11,602 nt of DNA. It comes from Bacillota bacterium (GTDB taxonomy: Bacteria > Bacillota > Clostridia > Acetivibrionales > JANLFN01). The stretch is from assembly GCA_023397675.1 (NCBI GenBank), contig JAEWTV010000144.1, forward strand, positions 1-11,602. Reading direction: 5' to 3'. Below, piece after piece: positions 5,919 to 11,602 of the stretch; the first letter of the stretch is position 1; every line of letters begins with the position of its first letter. The notes under the pieces are model-generated. The model saw nothing but the letters and a program-made list of their open reading frames with translations. It did no database searches and was not told the DNA's origin. The position numbers were made by a program, and so were the translations under genes.

Positions 5919-8246
5919 TTACTCTTCCTTAAGAATCCTTGCAACAGCAATTACTCCCTGTCCAAGGGATATTCCGCCGTCATTTGAGGGTATCCGGCTA
6001 TGAGTATAGGCCTCAAAGCCTTGTGTTTCAAGCTGCTTAACCGTTTTTTCAAGAAGTGTCATATTCTGAAAGACTCCACCGCTTAAAACTACCCGGTTTA
6101 AGCCTGTCTTTTCCCTTAACCTTTCACATCCAGCATAAATAATATTTACTACTGAATTGTGAAATTTCATGGCCGAAATTCCTGTATCAGTGTCATTTTT
6201 TATGTCTTCCAGAAGCTCTGTGAACAGTGCTGTTGTGTCAATAATAAATTCATTGCCTTGTTGTTTTATTTCAAAATCATATGCTTCATTTACAGACTTA
6301 ACTGCCGTCTGCTCAAGCTCAATTGCAGCCTGGCCTTCATAGTTGATGGTTTCTCTGATCCCCAACATTGCCGACACTGCATCGAAAAGTCTTCCTGCAC
6401 TTGAAGTCAGCGGACTGTTCAATTTATTTTGTATCATATTAAGAATTATCTTAATACTGTTTCTATCTACACCTTCAAAAAAATTGTTTTGATCTATTAA
6501 ACTATATATATCCGTTATTCCGTTAGCAAAACATTTTTCCAGATATGCAACAGCCATTCTCCAGGGTTCTTTTATCGCCTTTTCCCCTCCAGGCATAGGA
6601 ACATAATCAAAGTGCCCCTCCCGCCTGAATGCAGCGTAATTCCCTGTAAAAAATTCGCCGCCCCATATATGCCCGTCTTCACCATAGCCCGTCCCATCAA
6701 AGGCAACGCCTATTACATCCCCATCAATACCGTTTTCGGCCATACATGACGCAATGTGTGCGTGGTGATGCTGGACAGGTATCCTTAATTTCATGCCGGA
6801 ATCCATAGCATACTTGGTTGAGAGATACTCCGGATGAAGATCATAGGCAATGACTTCAGGTTCAATATTAAACATATTCTTAAAGTGTTCTATCCCTTCT
6901 TCAAAGGAACTCAGTGTTTCAGCATTCTCCAAATCCCCTATATGATGGCTCGGGTAGAATTCATTTTCCTTGTTAAGGCAGAAAGTGTTTTTAAGCTCTC
7001 CCCCGCATGCCAGTACCGAAGGTATGTGCTGTGAACCAAATATGTCTACAGGAATGGATAGAGGTACATATCCTCTTGAACGTCTTATTATATATTCCTT
7101 ATTTCTGAAAGCTCTTGTTACCGAATCATCTGTCCTTATATATATATATCTGTTGTTGGTGAGGAAATAGTCTGCTATACCTCCAAGATTTTCAAGAGCC
7201 TCTTCATCCTTATAAACTATAGGTTCACTGCTTATGTTTGCACTGGTCATTACAAGCGTATCTGTAAAGGCTTCACTATCTGGAGAATAATCAAATATAA
7301 GCATGTGCAGAGGAGTATAAGGGAGCATAATTCCAAGGAAGGGATTCCCCGGTGCAATTTGATGTGGAAGAAGACAGTTTTCTCTTCTTTGTAGTAAAAC
7401 TATAGGCTTTCTATATGATTCAATAAGCTTTTTTTCTTCTTCATTTATGTGGCAGTGCTTATAGGCTGTTTGAATGTCACTGGTCATTAATGCAAAAGGC
7501 TTCTCATCCCTGTGCTTTCTTTGCCTTAACAGTTCTACAGCAGCTGTGTTATAGGCATCACATGCAAGATGATAGCCTCCTATACCCTTTATTGCAACAA
7601 TTTTCCCCTGCATTATTGCTTTCCTGATAAAAGAGATATAGTCACAGGTTTGTACTGTATTTCCCTGTGAATCGAACAATTTTAAGGAGGGTCCGCAATC
7701 ATAGCATGAGATAGGCTGAGCGTGGTACCTCCTATCCAGAGGGTTTGTATACTCACCTTCACACTTTTCACACATGGGAAAAATGCCCATTGTTGTGTTT
7801 TTTCTGTCGTAGGGTATATCCTTAATGATAGTAAACCGTGGACCACAGTTGGTACAGTTAATAAACGGATACAGATATCTGCGGTCATTTGGCCGGTATA
7901 ATTCATGAGCGCAATCACTGCAGATTGAAACATCAGGAGATATGAATACCTGCTTTTTGGAATCTTCTATGCTCTGCCTTATCTCAAAGTCTTTATAGCC
8001 TTTAAAAGCAAGCCTTTTTACCTTAATACCCTTAATTTTAGAAAGCGGTGGTGCCTGTTTATTAATTGTTTCAGTCAGATCGGTTATATCAATATCAGAA
8101 CCTTCAAACTCGATAATTACACCTTTTCCGGTGTTGCTTATCCACCCTTTAAGGTTCATGGATTTTGCAATAGAATAAATAAACGGTCTAAAACCCACGC
8201 CCTGAACTATTCCCGTGATTTCAAGCACATATCTTTCTTCAGCCAT
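5919..8246 (-). CDS. hypF: Carbamoyltransferase HypF ([NiFe]-hydrogenase maturation)
   Basis: A 775-residue enzyme that uses carbamoyl phosphate and ATP to form a carbamoyl-adenylate and passes the carbamoyl group to the C-terminal Cys of HypE, the source of the cyanide ligands. Domains in order: acylphosphatase (GIVQGVGFRPFIYS, 12-25); two zinc fingers of identical spacing, Cys109/112/131/134 and Cys159/162/181/184; a YrdC-like domain (about 202-390, with KGIGGYHLACDA and LVMTSANISSEP); and a Kae1-like domain with the metal motif QHHHAH (492-497), FDGTGYGEDG, and LSGGVFQN (721-728). The start at 8246 is my choice: homology begins here and AGGAG lies upstream, though 13 nt away. An in-frame GTG at 8282 and ATG at 8279 would add 12 or 11 residues but have only weak upstream sites. 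It overlaps ribF by 8 nt (ATGGCTGA). Confidence 0.96.
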   Translation of the reverse strand: MAEERYVLEITGIVQGVGFRPFIYSIAKSMNLKGWISNTGKGVIIEFEGSDIDITDLTETINKQAPPLSKIKGIKVKRLAFKGYKDFEIRQSIEDSKKQVFISPDVSICSDCAHELYRPNDRRYLYPFINCTNCGPRFTIIKDIPYDRKNTTMGIFPMCEKCEGEYTNPLDRRYHAQPISCYDCGPSLKLFDSQGNTVQTCDYISFIRKAIMQGKIVAIKGIGGYHLACDAYNTAAVELLRQRKHRDEKPFALMTSDIQTAYKHCHINEEEKKLIESYRKPIVLLQRRENCLLPHQIAPGNPFLGIMLPYTPLHMLIFDYSPDSEAFTDTLVMTSANISSEPIVYKDEEALENLGGIADYFLTNNRYIYIRTDDSVTRAFRNKEYIIRRSRGYVPLSIPVDIFGSQHIPSVLACGGELKNTFCLNKENEFYPSHHIGDLENAETLSSFEEGIEHFKNMFNIEPEVIAYDLHPEYLSTKYAMDSGMKLRIPVQHHHAHIASCMAENGIDGDVIGVAFDGTGYGEDGHIWGGEFFTGNYAAFRREGHFDYVPMPGGEKAIKEPWRMAVAYLEKCFANGITDIYSLIDQNNFFEGVDRNSIKIILNMIQNKLNSPLTSSAGRLFDAVSAMLGIRETINYEGQAAIELEQTAVKSVNEAYDFEIKQQGNEFIIDTTALFTELLEDIKNDTDTGISAMKFHNSVVNIIYAGCERLREKTGLNRVVLSGGVFQNMTLLEKTVKQLETQGFEAYTHSRIPSNDGGISLGQGVIAVARILKEE

Positions 8247-9174
8247 TGGAATCGAAATACTCCTTTGCAGTCTGTACATCACGGCTCATCTGCTCAACTA
8301 ATGCTTCCTTGTCCTTGAATTTTTTCTCTCCGCGAATTTTTCTTAAAAAGAAAACCTCAATAGTTTTGCCGTAAATATCTTCATCAAAATCAAGAATATG
8401 CGTCTCAACACTTTTGTGCTTAATGCCTTCAAAAGTCGGATTATTGCCTATGTTGGTAACACTTTCGTATAAGGTCCCATCTATAAGTGTTTTCGTTATA
8501 TATACACCATCGCTTGGAAGTATTAAATACTCCTCCGGATGAATATTTGCAGTAGGAAAGCCTATAGTACTGCCTATACGTCTGCCGCTCTGAACCTTGG
8601 CCGTAATTGAATAGTGACGTCCAAGAAGCCTGAAAACCTTATCCATATCGCCTTTTGCAGTATACTGTCTTATTAATGTACTGCTTGCTATTTCATCCTC
8701 TATTTTTATTGGCGGAATTATTATCACTTTCATATTATAGGTTTTTGCAAGCTCTTTGAGAATTGCCGTATCGCCCTGTCCCTTATATCCGAACCGATAA
8801 TTGAAGCCAGCGACTACAAGCTTTGCATTAAGCCTGTTTACCAGTACTTCCTTTACAAATGTCTCAGGCTTCATACGGGAATAGTTTTCATCAAATTCAT
8901 CAAAATAAACATAATCGAGAGCCGTTTCACCCAGCAACTCTATCTTTTTATTAACCGTAGTGAGCAAAGGCGTAAACAGCTTTTTACGCAGAATATTTTC
9001 AGGATGCTTGGTGAAAGAAAAGATAACCGAGTTTAGAGAATTAAGTTTTGATTCTCTAATAACGGTGTTAACAAGCGCCATGTGTCCGACATGAAGGCCA
9101 TCAAAATTCCCCAGCCCAACCCCTACGGGCTTATCGAGTTTTATATTTGCTTTGGAATTCATGATAATTTTCAT
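8239..9174 (-). CDS. ribF: Bifunctional riboflavin kinase / FAD synthetase RibF
   Basis: A 311-residue two-domain enzyme that phosphorylates riboflavin to FMN and then adenylylates FMN to FAD. The N-terminal nucleotidyltransferase half carries GNFDGLHVGH (22-31), VAGFNYRFGYKGQGD (121-135) and the SSTLIR signature (164-169). The C-terminal flavokinase half carries GSTIGFPTANI (201-211), the DGVY segment (222-225) and TNIGNNPTF (240-248). Length and order are standard for the prokaryotic fused enzyme. GAGG lies 8 nt before the ATG at 9174. Its stop codon lies inside the first codons of hypF, an 8-nt overlap, so flavin-cofactor and hydrogenase-maturation genes are joined here. Confidence 0.96.
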   Translation of the reverse strand: MKIIMNSKANIKLDKPVGVGLGNFDGLHVGHMALVNTVIRESKLNSLNSVIFSFTKHPENILRKKLFTPLLTTVNKKIELLGETALDYVYFDEFDENYSRMKPETFVKEVLVNRLNAKLVVAGFNYRFGYKGQGDTAILKELAKTYNMKVIIIPPIKIEDEIASSTLIRQYTAKGDMDKVFRLLGRHYSITAKVQSGRRIGSTIGFPTANIHPEEYLILPSDGVYITKTLIDGTLYESVTNIGNNPTFEGIKHKSVETHILDFDEDIYGKTIEVFFLRKIRGEKKFKDKEALVEQMSRDVQTAKEYFDSNG

Positions 9175-9192
9175 GTGTTATTCCTCACTAAT

Positions 9193-10083
9193 TCACAAAA
9201 AAAGTTTTCTGGATTTCAGAATGTAACCTTCCTGACTTTTTATAACTTCTCCAAGACCTATAAATTCGCCCTTTTGATTGTAAACCGCGGTTACCTCTGC
9301 TTGTTTTAAATTACTTTCTATATGTACGCCATTTAAAAAACGTTTTAATTGGGTTTCATCAAGCTTGACTTTGGGATAACTCGCAAATACCTCTTCAGCA
9401 GAAATAAGCTTATCACTTAAAGAATTGCTTTTTGCATATGCTTCTATCTCTTCGAGTGTTAAAGCCCTGGATATATCAAACATCCCGGCCCTAAGCCTTA
9501 ACAGGAAGGACATGTGTCCCCCGCATCCCAGCTTATTTCCTATATCCTCACACAAGGTACGTATGTAAGTTCCCTTTGAACATTCCACCTGATAAATAAC
9601 CCTGGAAAGATTATTTTCAGTTTTTATATTAATCACACGAATATCGGTTATTGTAACTTCCCTTGGCTTACGTTCTATAGTAATTCCTTTTCTTGCAAGC
9701 TCATACAGCTTTTGCCCCTCAACCTTAAGCGCAGAATACATTGGAGGAACCTGCATGTACTTGCCTTTAAAGCTTAAAATGGCCTTTACTATTTCAGCTT
9801 CACCGACATTTACAGAACGCGTTTCTATAATTTCACCGGAAGAATCGCCTGTATCGGTTGTAATTCCAAGTGTCATTTCAGCCCTGTACACCTTTTCCTT
9901 CTCCATCATAAACTCAATAGCCTTGGTGGCTTTCCCTGCAAAAACGGGAAGAACACCGGCGGCGTCAGGGTCAAGTGTACCTGCATGTCCTATTTTTTTT
10001 GTTTCAAGCACCCTTCTCAAATGACCTATTACATCAAACGATGTCATTCCCGGGGGCTTTAAAACATTTATTATGCCATCCAT
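9193..10083 (-). CDS. truB: tRNA pseudouridine(55) synthase TruB
   Basis: A 296-residue protein that isomerises U55 in the T-loop of tRNAs to pseudouridine. The N-terminus has the family opening GIINVLKPPGMTS (3-15) and the catalytic block KIGHAGTLDPDAAGVLP, in which Asp38 is the nucleophile. MQVPPMYSALKVEGQKLYELAR (about 114-135) and CSKGTYIRTLCEDIG (168-182) are the other standard TruB motifs, and the last 70 or so residues fit the PUA-like RNA-binding tail. The start ATG follows AGGA with 8 nt between; this site overlaps the TAG stop of the nrnA-like gene, which suggests translational coupling. It is followed 18 nt later by ribF, as in many bacteria. Confidence 0.97.
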   Translation of the reverse strand: MDGIINVLKPPGMTSFDVIGHLRRVLETKKIGHAGTLDPDAAGVLPVFAGKATKAIEFMMEKEKVYRAEMTLGITTDTGDSSGEIIETRSVNVGEAEIVKAILSFKGKYMQVPPMYSALKVEGQKLYELARKGITIERKPREVTITDIRVINIKTENNLSRVIYQVECSKGTYIRTLCEDIGNKLGCGGHMSFLLRLRAGMFDISRALTLEEIEAYAKSNSLSDKLISAEEVFASYPKVKLDETQLKRFLNGVHIESNLKQAEVTAVYNQKGEFIGLGEVIKSQEGYILKSRKLFL

Positions 10084-10093
10084 AAAAATGTTC

Positions 10094-11062
10094 CTACTTT
10101 ATCCTTTTTAATTCTTCCTTTATATCATCAATTAGCTGATTCCTAATGTCTTCAAGCTTTCCTTCTGCAGTAAAACCGGCTGCCTTTTTATGTCCCCCTC
10201 CGCCAAACATTCCTGCGATTGCAGAGGCATCAACTTTTGTATTGGACCTCAAATTACCTTTGATTTCACCGTTTCTACGCTGCCTTAAGAGAATAGATAC
10301 TTCCACTCCTCTGATACTTCTGCCTATATTAACTATTCCATCACAATCTTCTTCCTTTGCGCCTGCTTTAGCCATCATTTCATCGGTAAGCACCATGATG
10401 GAGATTTTACCTTTTTCAAGAAGTTCAAGAGAATCTGCAGCAAGACTTGAAAGCTTAACCTTTTGCAAGGTTGTAGAATCAAATACCTTTTGGGATATAT
10501 CTGCAACATCAACACCATTGTTTATCAATTCACCTGCAATGTTGTGTGTCAGAGCTGTAGTATTGCTGTACCTGAAGCCTCCTGTATCGGTAGCTATCGC
10601 AATATAGAGACAGGTTGAAATATCCTTGTCCAGGCTTTCCCCAAGTTCCTTAATAATATGATAAACTATTTCGCCTACAGCGGATGCCTTTGAATCAACG
10701 TAATTGTAAAAGGCGAATTCGGTGTTTGTATTGTGATGATCTATGTTTATGGTCTTTTTCGAACTGTTAAATACATCTGCTCTTTTCCCGAGCCTTCCCA
10801 TATCTCCTGTATCAAGAGCTACAGCCAGATCATAAAAACCGTTCTGAGCTTGATAGACGTCAACTATATTGCTCCCTGGAAGGAAGGTATAAACCTCGGG
10901 AACGTCTTCCTCAAGAAGTACCCGTGCCTGTTTTCCCATTTTATTCAGAACCATTCCAAGCGCAAGGCTTGAACCATAGCCATCACCGTCTACATTAAGG
11001 TGTGGCATTATAATTATTTTATCTGCTTCCTTGATTGAAGTTATAATATTACCTGGCAGCAT
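10094..11062 (-). CDS. nrnA: DHH/DHHA1 phosphoesterase, NrnA-type (oligoribonuclease / pAp phosphatase)
   Basis: A 322-residue cytoplasmic protein of the DHH family. The N-terminal DHH domain shows HLNVDGDG (21-28), ALDTGD (82-87), NIDHHNTN (106-113) and ATDTGGFRYSNTT (157-169), together giving the metal-binding His and Asp residues. The C-terminal DHHA1 domain ends in GMFGGGGHKKAAG (284-296), the nucleotide-binding loop. NrnA proteins degrade very short RNA fragments and dephosphorylate pAp, the by-product of sulfate assimilation and phosphopantetheinyl transfer. Motif I has Val and Gly where the family often has Pro and Ala, but the catalytic acids are retained. The start has GAGG 8 nt upstream. 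Its place between rbfA and truB is the usual one for this gene. Which of the two activities dominates cannot be read from sequence. Confidence 0.92.
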   Translation of the reverse strand: MLPGNIITSIKEADKIIIMPHLNVDGDGYGSSLALGMVLNKMGKQARVLLEEDVPEVYTFLPGSNIVDVYQAQNGFYDLAVALDTGDMGRLGKRADVFNSSKKTINIDHHNTNTEFAFYNYVDSKASAVGEIVYHIIKELGESLDKDISTCLYIAIATDTGGFRYSNTTALTHNIAGELINNGVDVADISQKVFDSTTLQKVKLSSLAADSLELLEKGKISIMVLTDEMMAKAGAKEEDCDGIVNIGRSIRGVEVSILLRQRRNGEIKGNLRSNTKVDASAIAGMFGGGGHKKAAGFTAEGKLEDIRNQLIDDIKEELKRIK

Positions 11063-11080
11063 ACGTAATACCTCGTTTAA

Positions 11081-11437
11081 TTATTGCTTTGTGCCTTCAT
11101 CCTTAACAGTGTCATTTATAAGCTTTGTAAGATAAACACCCTGTTCTATCGAATTATCAAGCTCAAACTGTAGTTCAGGAGTGTACCTGAGTTGAATCCT
11201 ATGTCCAACTTCACGTCTTATAAACCCTGCTGCACTCTTTAAGGCAGTTATTGCATTTTTCTTATCTTCTTCATTACCAAACACACTTATAAAAACCCTT
11301 GCGTATCTCAAATCTCTTGTAACTGTCAAGGAAGTAATACTAATAAGCTTTGGAAGCCTTGGGTCTTTTAATTCGCTGCCTATAATACTGCTTATTTCCT
11401 TTTTCATTTCTTCAGCAATTCTGTCTGTTCTTTCCAT
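11081..11437 (-). CDS. rbfA: Ribosome-binding factor A
   Basis: A 118-residue protein matching RbfA, the small KH-type RNA-binding protein that helps mature the 5' end of 16S rRNA in the 30S subunit and supports growth in the cold. The N-terminal helix (RIAEEMKKEISSII, 6-19), the ELKDPRL segment (22-28), the beta strands ISITSLTVTRDLRYARVFISVFG (33-54) and the AAGFIRREVG kink (69-78) that replaces the KH GxxG loop are all present, and length is normal for the family. The start is firm: AAGGAG lies 7 nt before the ATG. It follows infB after 135 nt and precedes the nrnA-like gene by 18 nt, the usual order in Firmicutes. Confidence 0.96.
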   Translation of the reverse strand: MERTDRIAEEMKKEISSIIGSELKDPRLPKLISITSLTVTRDLRYARVFISVFGNEEDKKNAITALKSAAGFIRREVGHRIQLRYTPELQFELDNSIEQGVYLTKLINDTVKDEGTKQ

Positions 11438-11497
11438 AAAACCACTCCTTCTTCAAGTACACCTTATTACAATAAAAAATAATCAGTAAAATAAAAC

Positions 11498-11562
11498 GGG
11501 TAAGAGTATGGTAATGCTGATGAGCTAAATAGCACACCTTCAATAACCCATGACCCTTACCC
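11498..11562 (-). promoter_or_regulatory. Long-range stem between infB and rbfA
   Basis: On the minus strand GGGTAAGGGT (11562-11553) can pair with ACTCTTACCC (11507-11498), ten base pairs with one G-U. The enclosed loop is 45 nt, and a further ATGG/CCAT helix is possible past a bulged C. The 3' arm is followed by G and then TTTTATTTT, so the element has the look of a weak, long-looped intrinsic terminator or a processing site. The 135-nt spacer is much longer than the 10-18 nt gaps in the rest of this operon. Function is inferred only; a dispersed intergenic repeat is an alternative. Confidence 0.4.
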
Positions 11563-11572
11563 CTTACAATTA

Positions 11573-11602
11573 CTATCTCTTAACCTCTTCCATCGTAAAT
11601 GC
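11573..11602 (-). CDS. infB: infB 3' end (translation initiation factor IF-2), partial
   Basis: The first ten codons read on the minus strand from the right edge give AFTMEEVKR followed by TAG. A methionine-glutamate-rich basic tail of this kind is typical of the extreme C-terminus of clostridial IF-2, and infB is the gene normally found directly before rbfA. IF-2 is the GTPase that brings initiator tRNA to the 30S subunit. Only nine residues are visible, so the call rests on the tail sequence plus gene order; the rest lies outside the window. Confidence 0.72.
   Translation of the reverse strand, partial: AFTMEEVKR

Noticed and set aside
7682..7933. Second minus-strand open frame of 83 codons inside hypF
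   Set aside because: It overlaps the HypF zinc-finger region in another frame. HypF itself is unbroken there with both fingers intact, so neither a separate gene nor a frameshift is indicated.
8244..8282. Longer HypF start at the GTG (8282) or ATG (8279)
   Set aside because: The extra residues MMYRLQRSISIP lie before the acylphosphatase domain, would deepen the overlap with ribF to 44 nt, and lack a good ribosome site; the ATG at 8246 has AGGAG upstream, though with long spacing.
10146..10607. Open frame of 153 codons on the plus strand
   Set aside because: It lies wholly opposite the nrnA-like gene, whose protein has complete DHH/DHHA1 motifs. The plus-strand translation is Ser/Pro/Leu-rich without recognisable motifs, as expected for an antisense shadow.
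11515..11522. CTGATGAG on the plus strand, like the conserved core of a hammerhead ribozyme
   Set aside because: There is no GAAA element or cleavage triplet with supporting stems nearby, so the match is by chance.
1..11602. CRISPR arrays, insertion sequences, tRNA or rRNA genes, phage or integrase genes
   Set aside because: No regularly spaced repeats, no transposase motifs and no RNA-gene signatures were seen; genes are densely packed in conserved operons.

Overview
This looks like a chromosomal stretch from a low-GC, anaerobic Firmicute, most likely a member of the Clostridia. The pointers are the AT-rich sequence, strong AGGAGG-type ribosome binding sites, the gene order infB-rbfA-nrnA-truB-ribF, and [NiFe]-hydrogenase maturation genes. 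The genus is not proven; a Ruminiclostridium-like cellulolytic clostridium is my guess. All real genes lie on the minus strand, so transcription runs from the right end to the left end.

Right part (about 8239-11602): the last nine codons of infB (IF2), a 135-nt spacer with a long-range stem, then rbfA, an nrnA-type DHH phosphoesterase, truB and ribF. Gaps between the last four genes are only 10-18 nt. This is the widespread ribosome-maturation / tRNA-modification / flavin-cofactor operon. The expected next gene, rpsO, is not there.

Middle part (3402-8246): hypF overlaps the end of ribF by 8 nt, followed by a 204-nt AT-rich leader full of inverted repeats, then the overlapping set hypC-hypD-hypE. 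HypF and HypE make the cyanide ligands from carbamoyl phosphate. HypC and HypD hold the iron and assemble Fe(CN)2CO for the large subunit of [NiFe] hydrogenases. The nickel-insertion genes hypA and hypB and the hydrogenase itself are not in the window. A good intrinsic terminator lies just after hypE.

Left part (137-3300): a three-gene MacAB-type export operon (ATPase, membrane-fusion protein, permease), with ribosome binding sites overlapping the preceding stop codons. The first 136 bases hold no gene, but carry one extended -10-like sequence pointing out of the window.

No clearly new biological system was found; every protein belongs to a known family. The most interesting points are the attachment of hyp genes to the translation operon and the structured leader in front of hypC, where one segment can pair either upstream or downstream.
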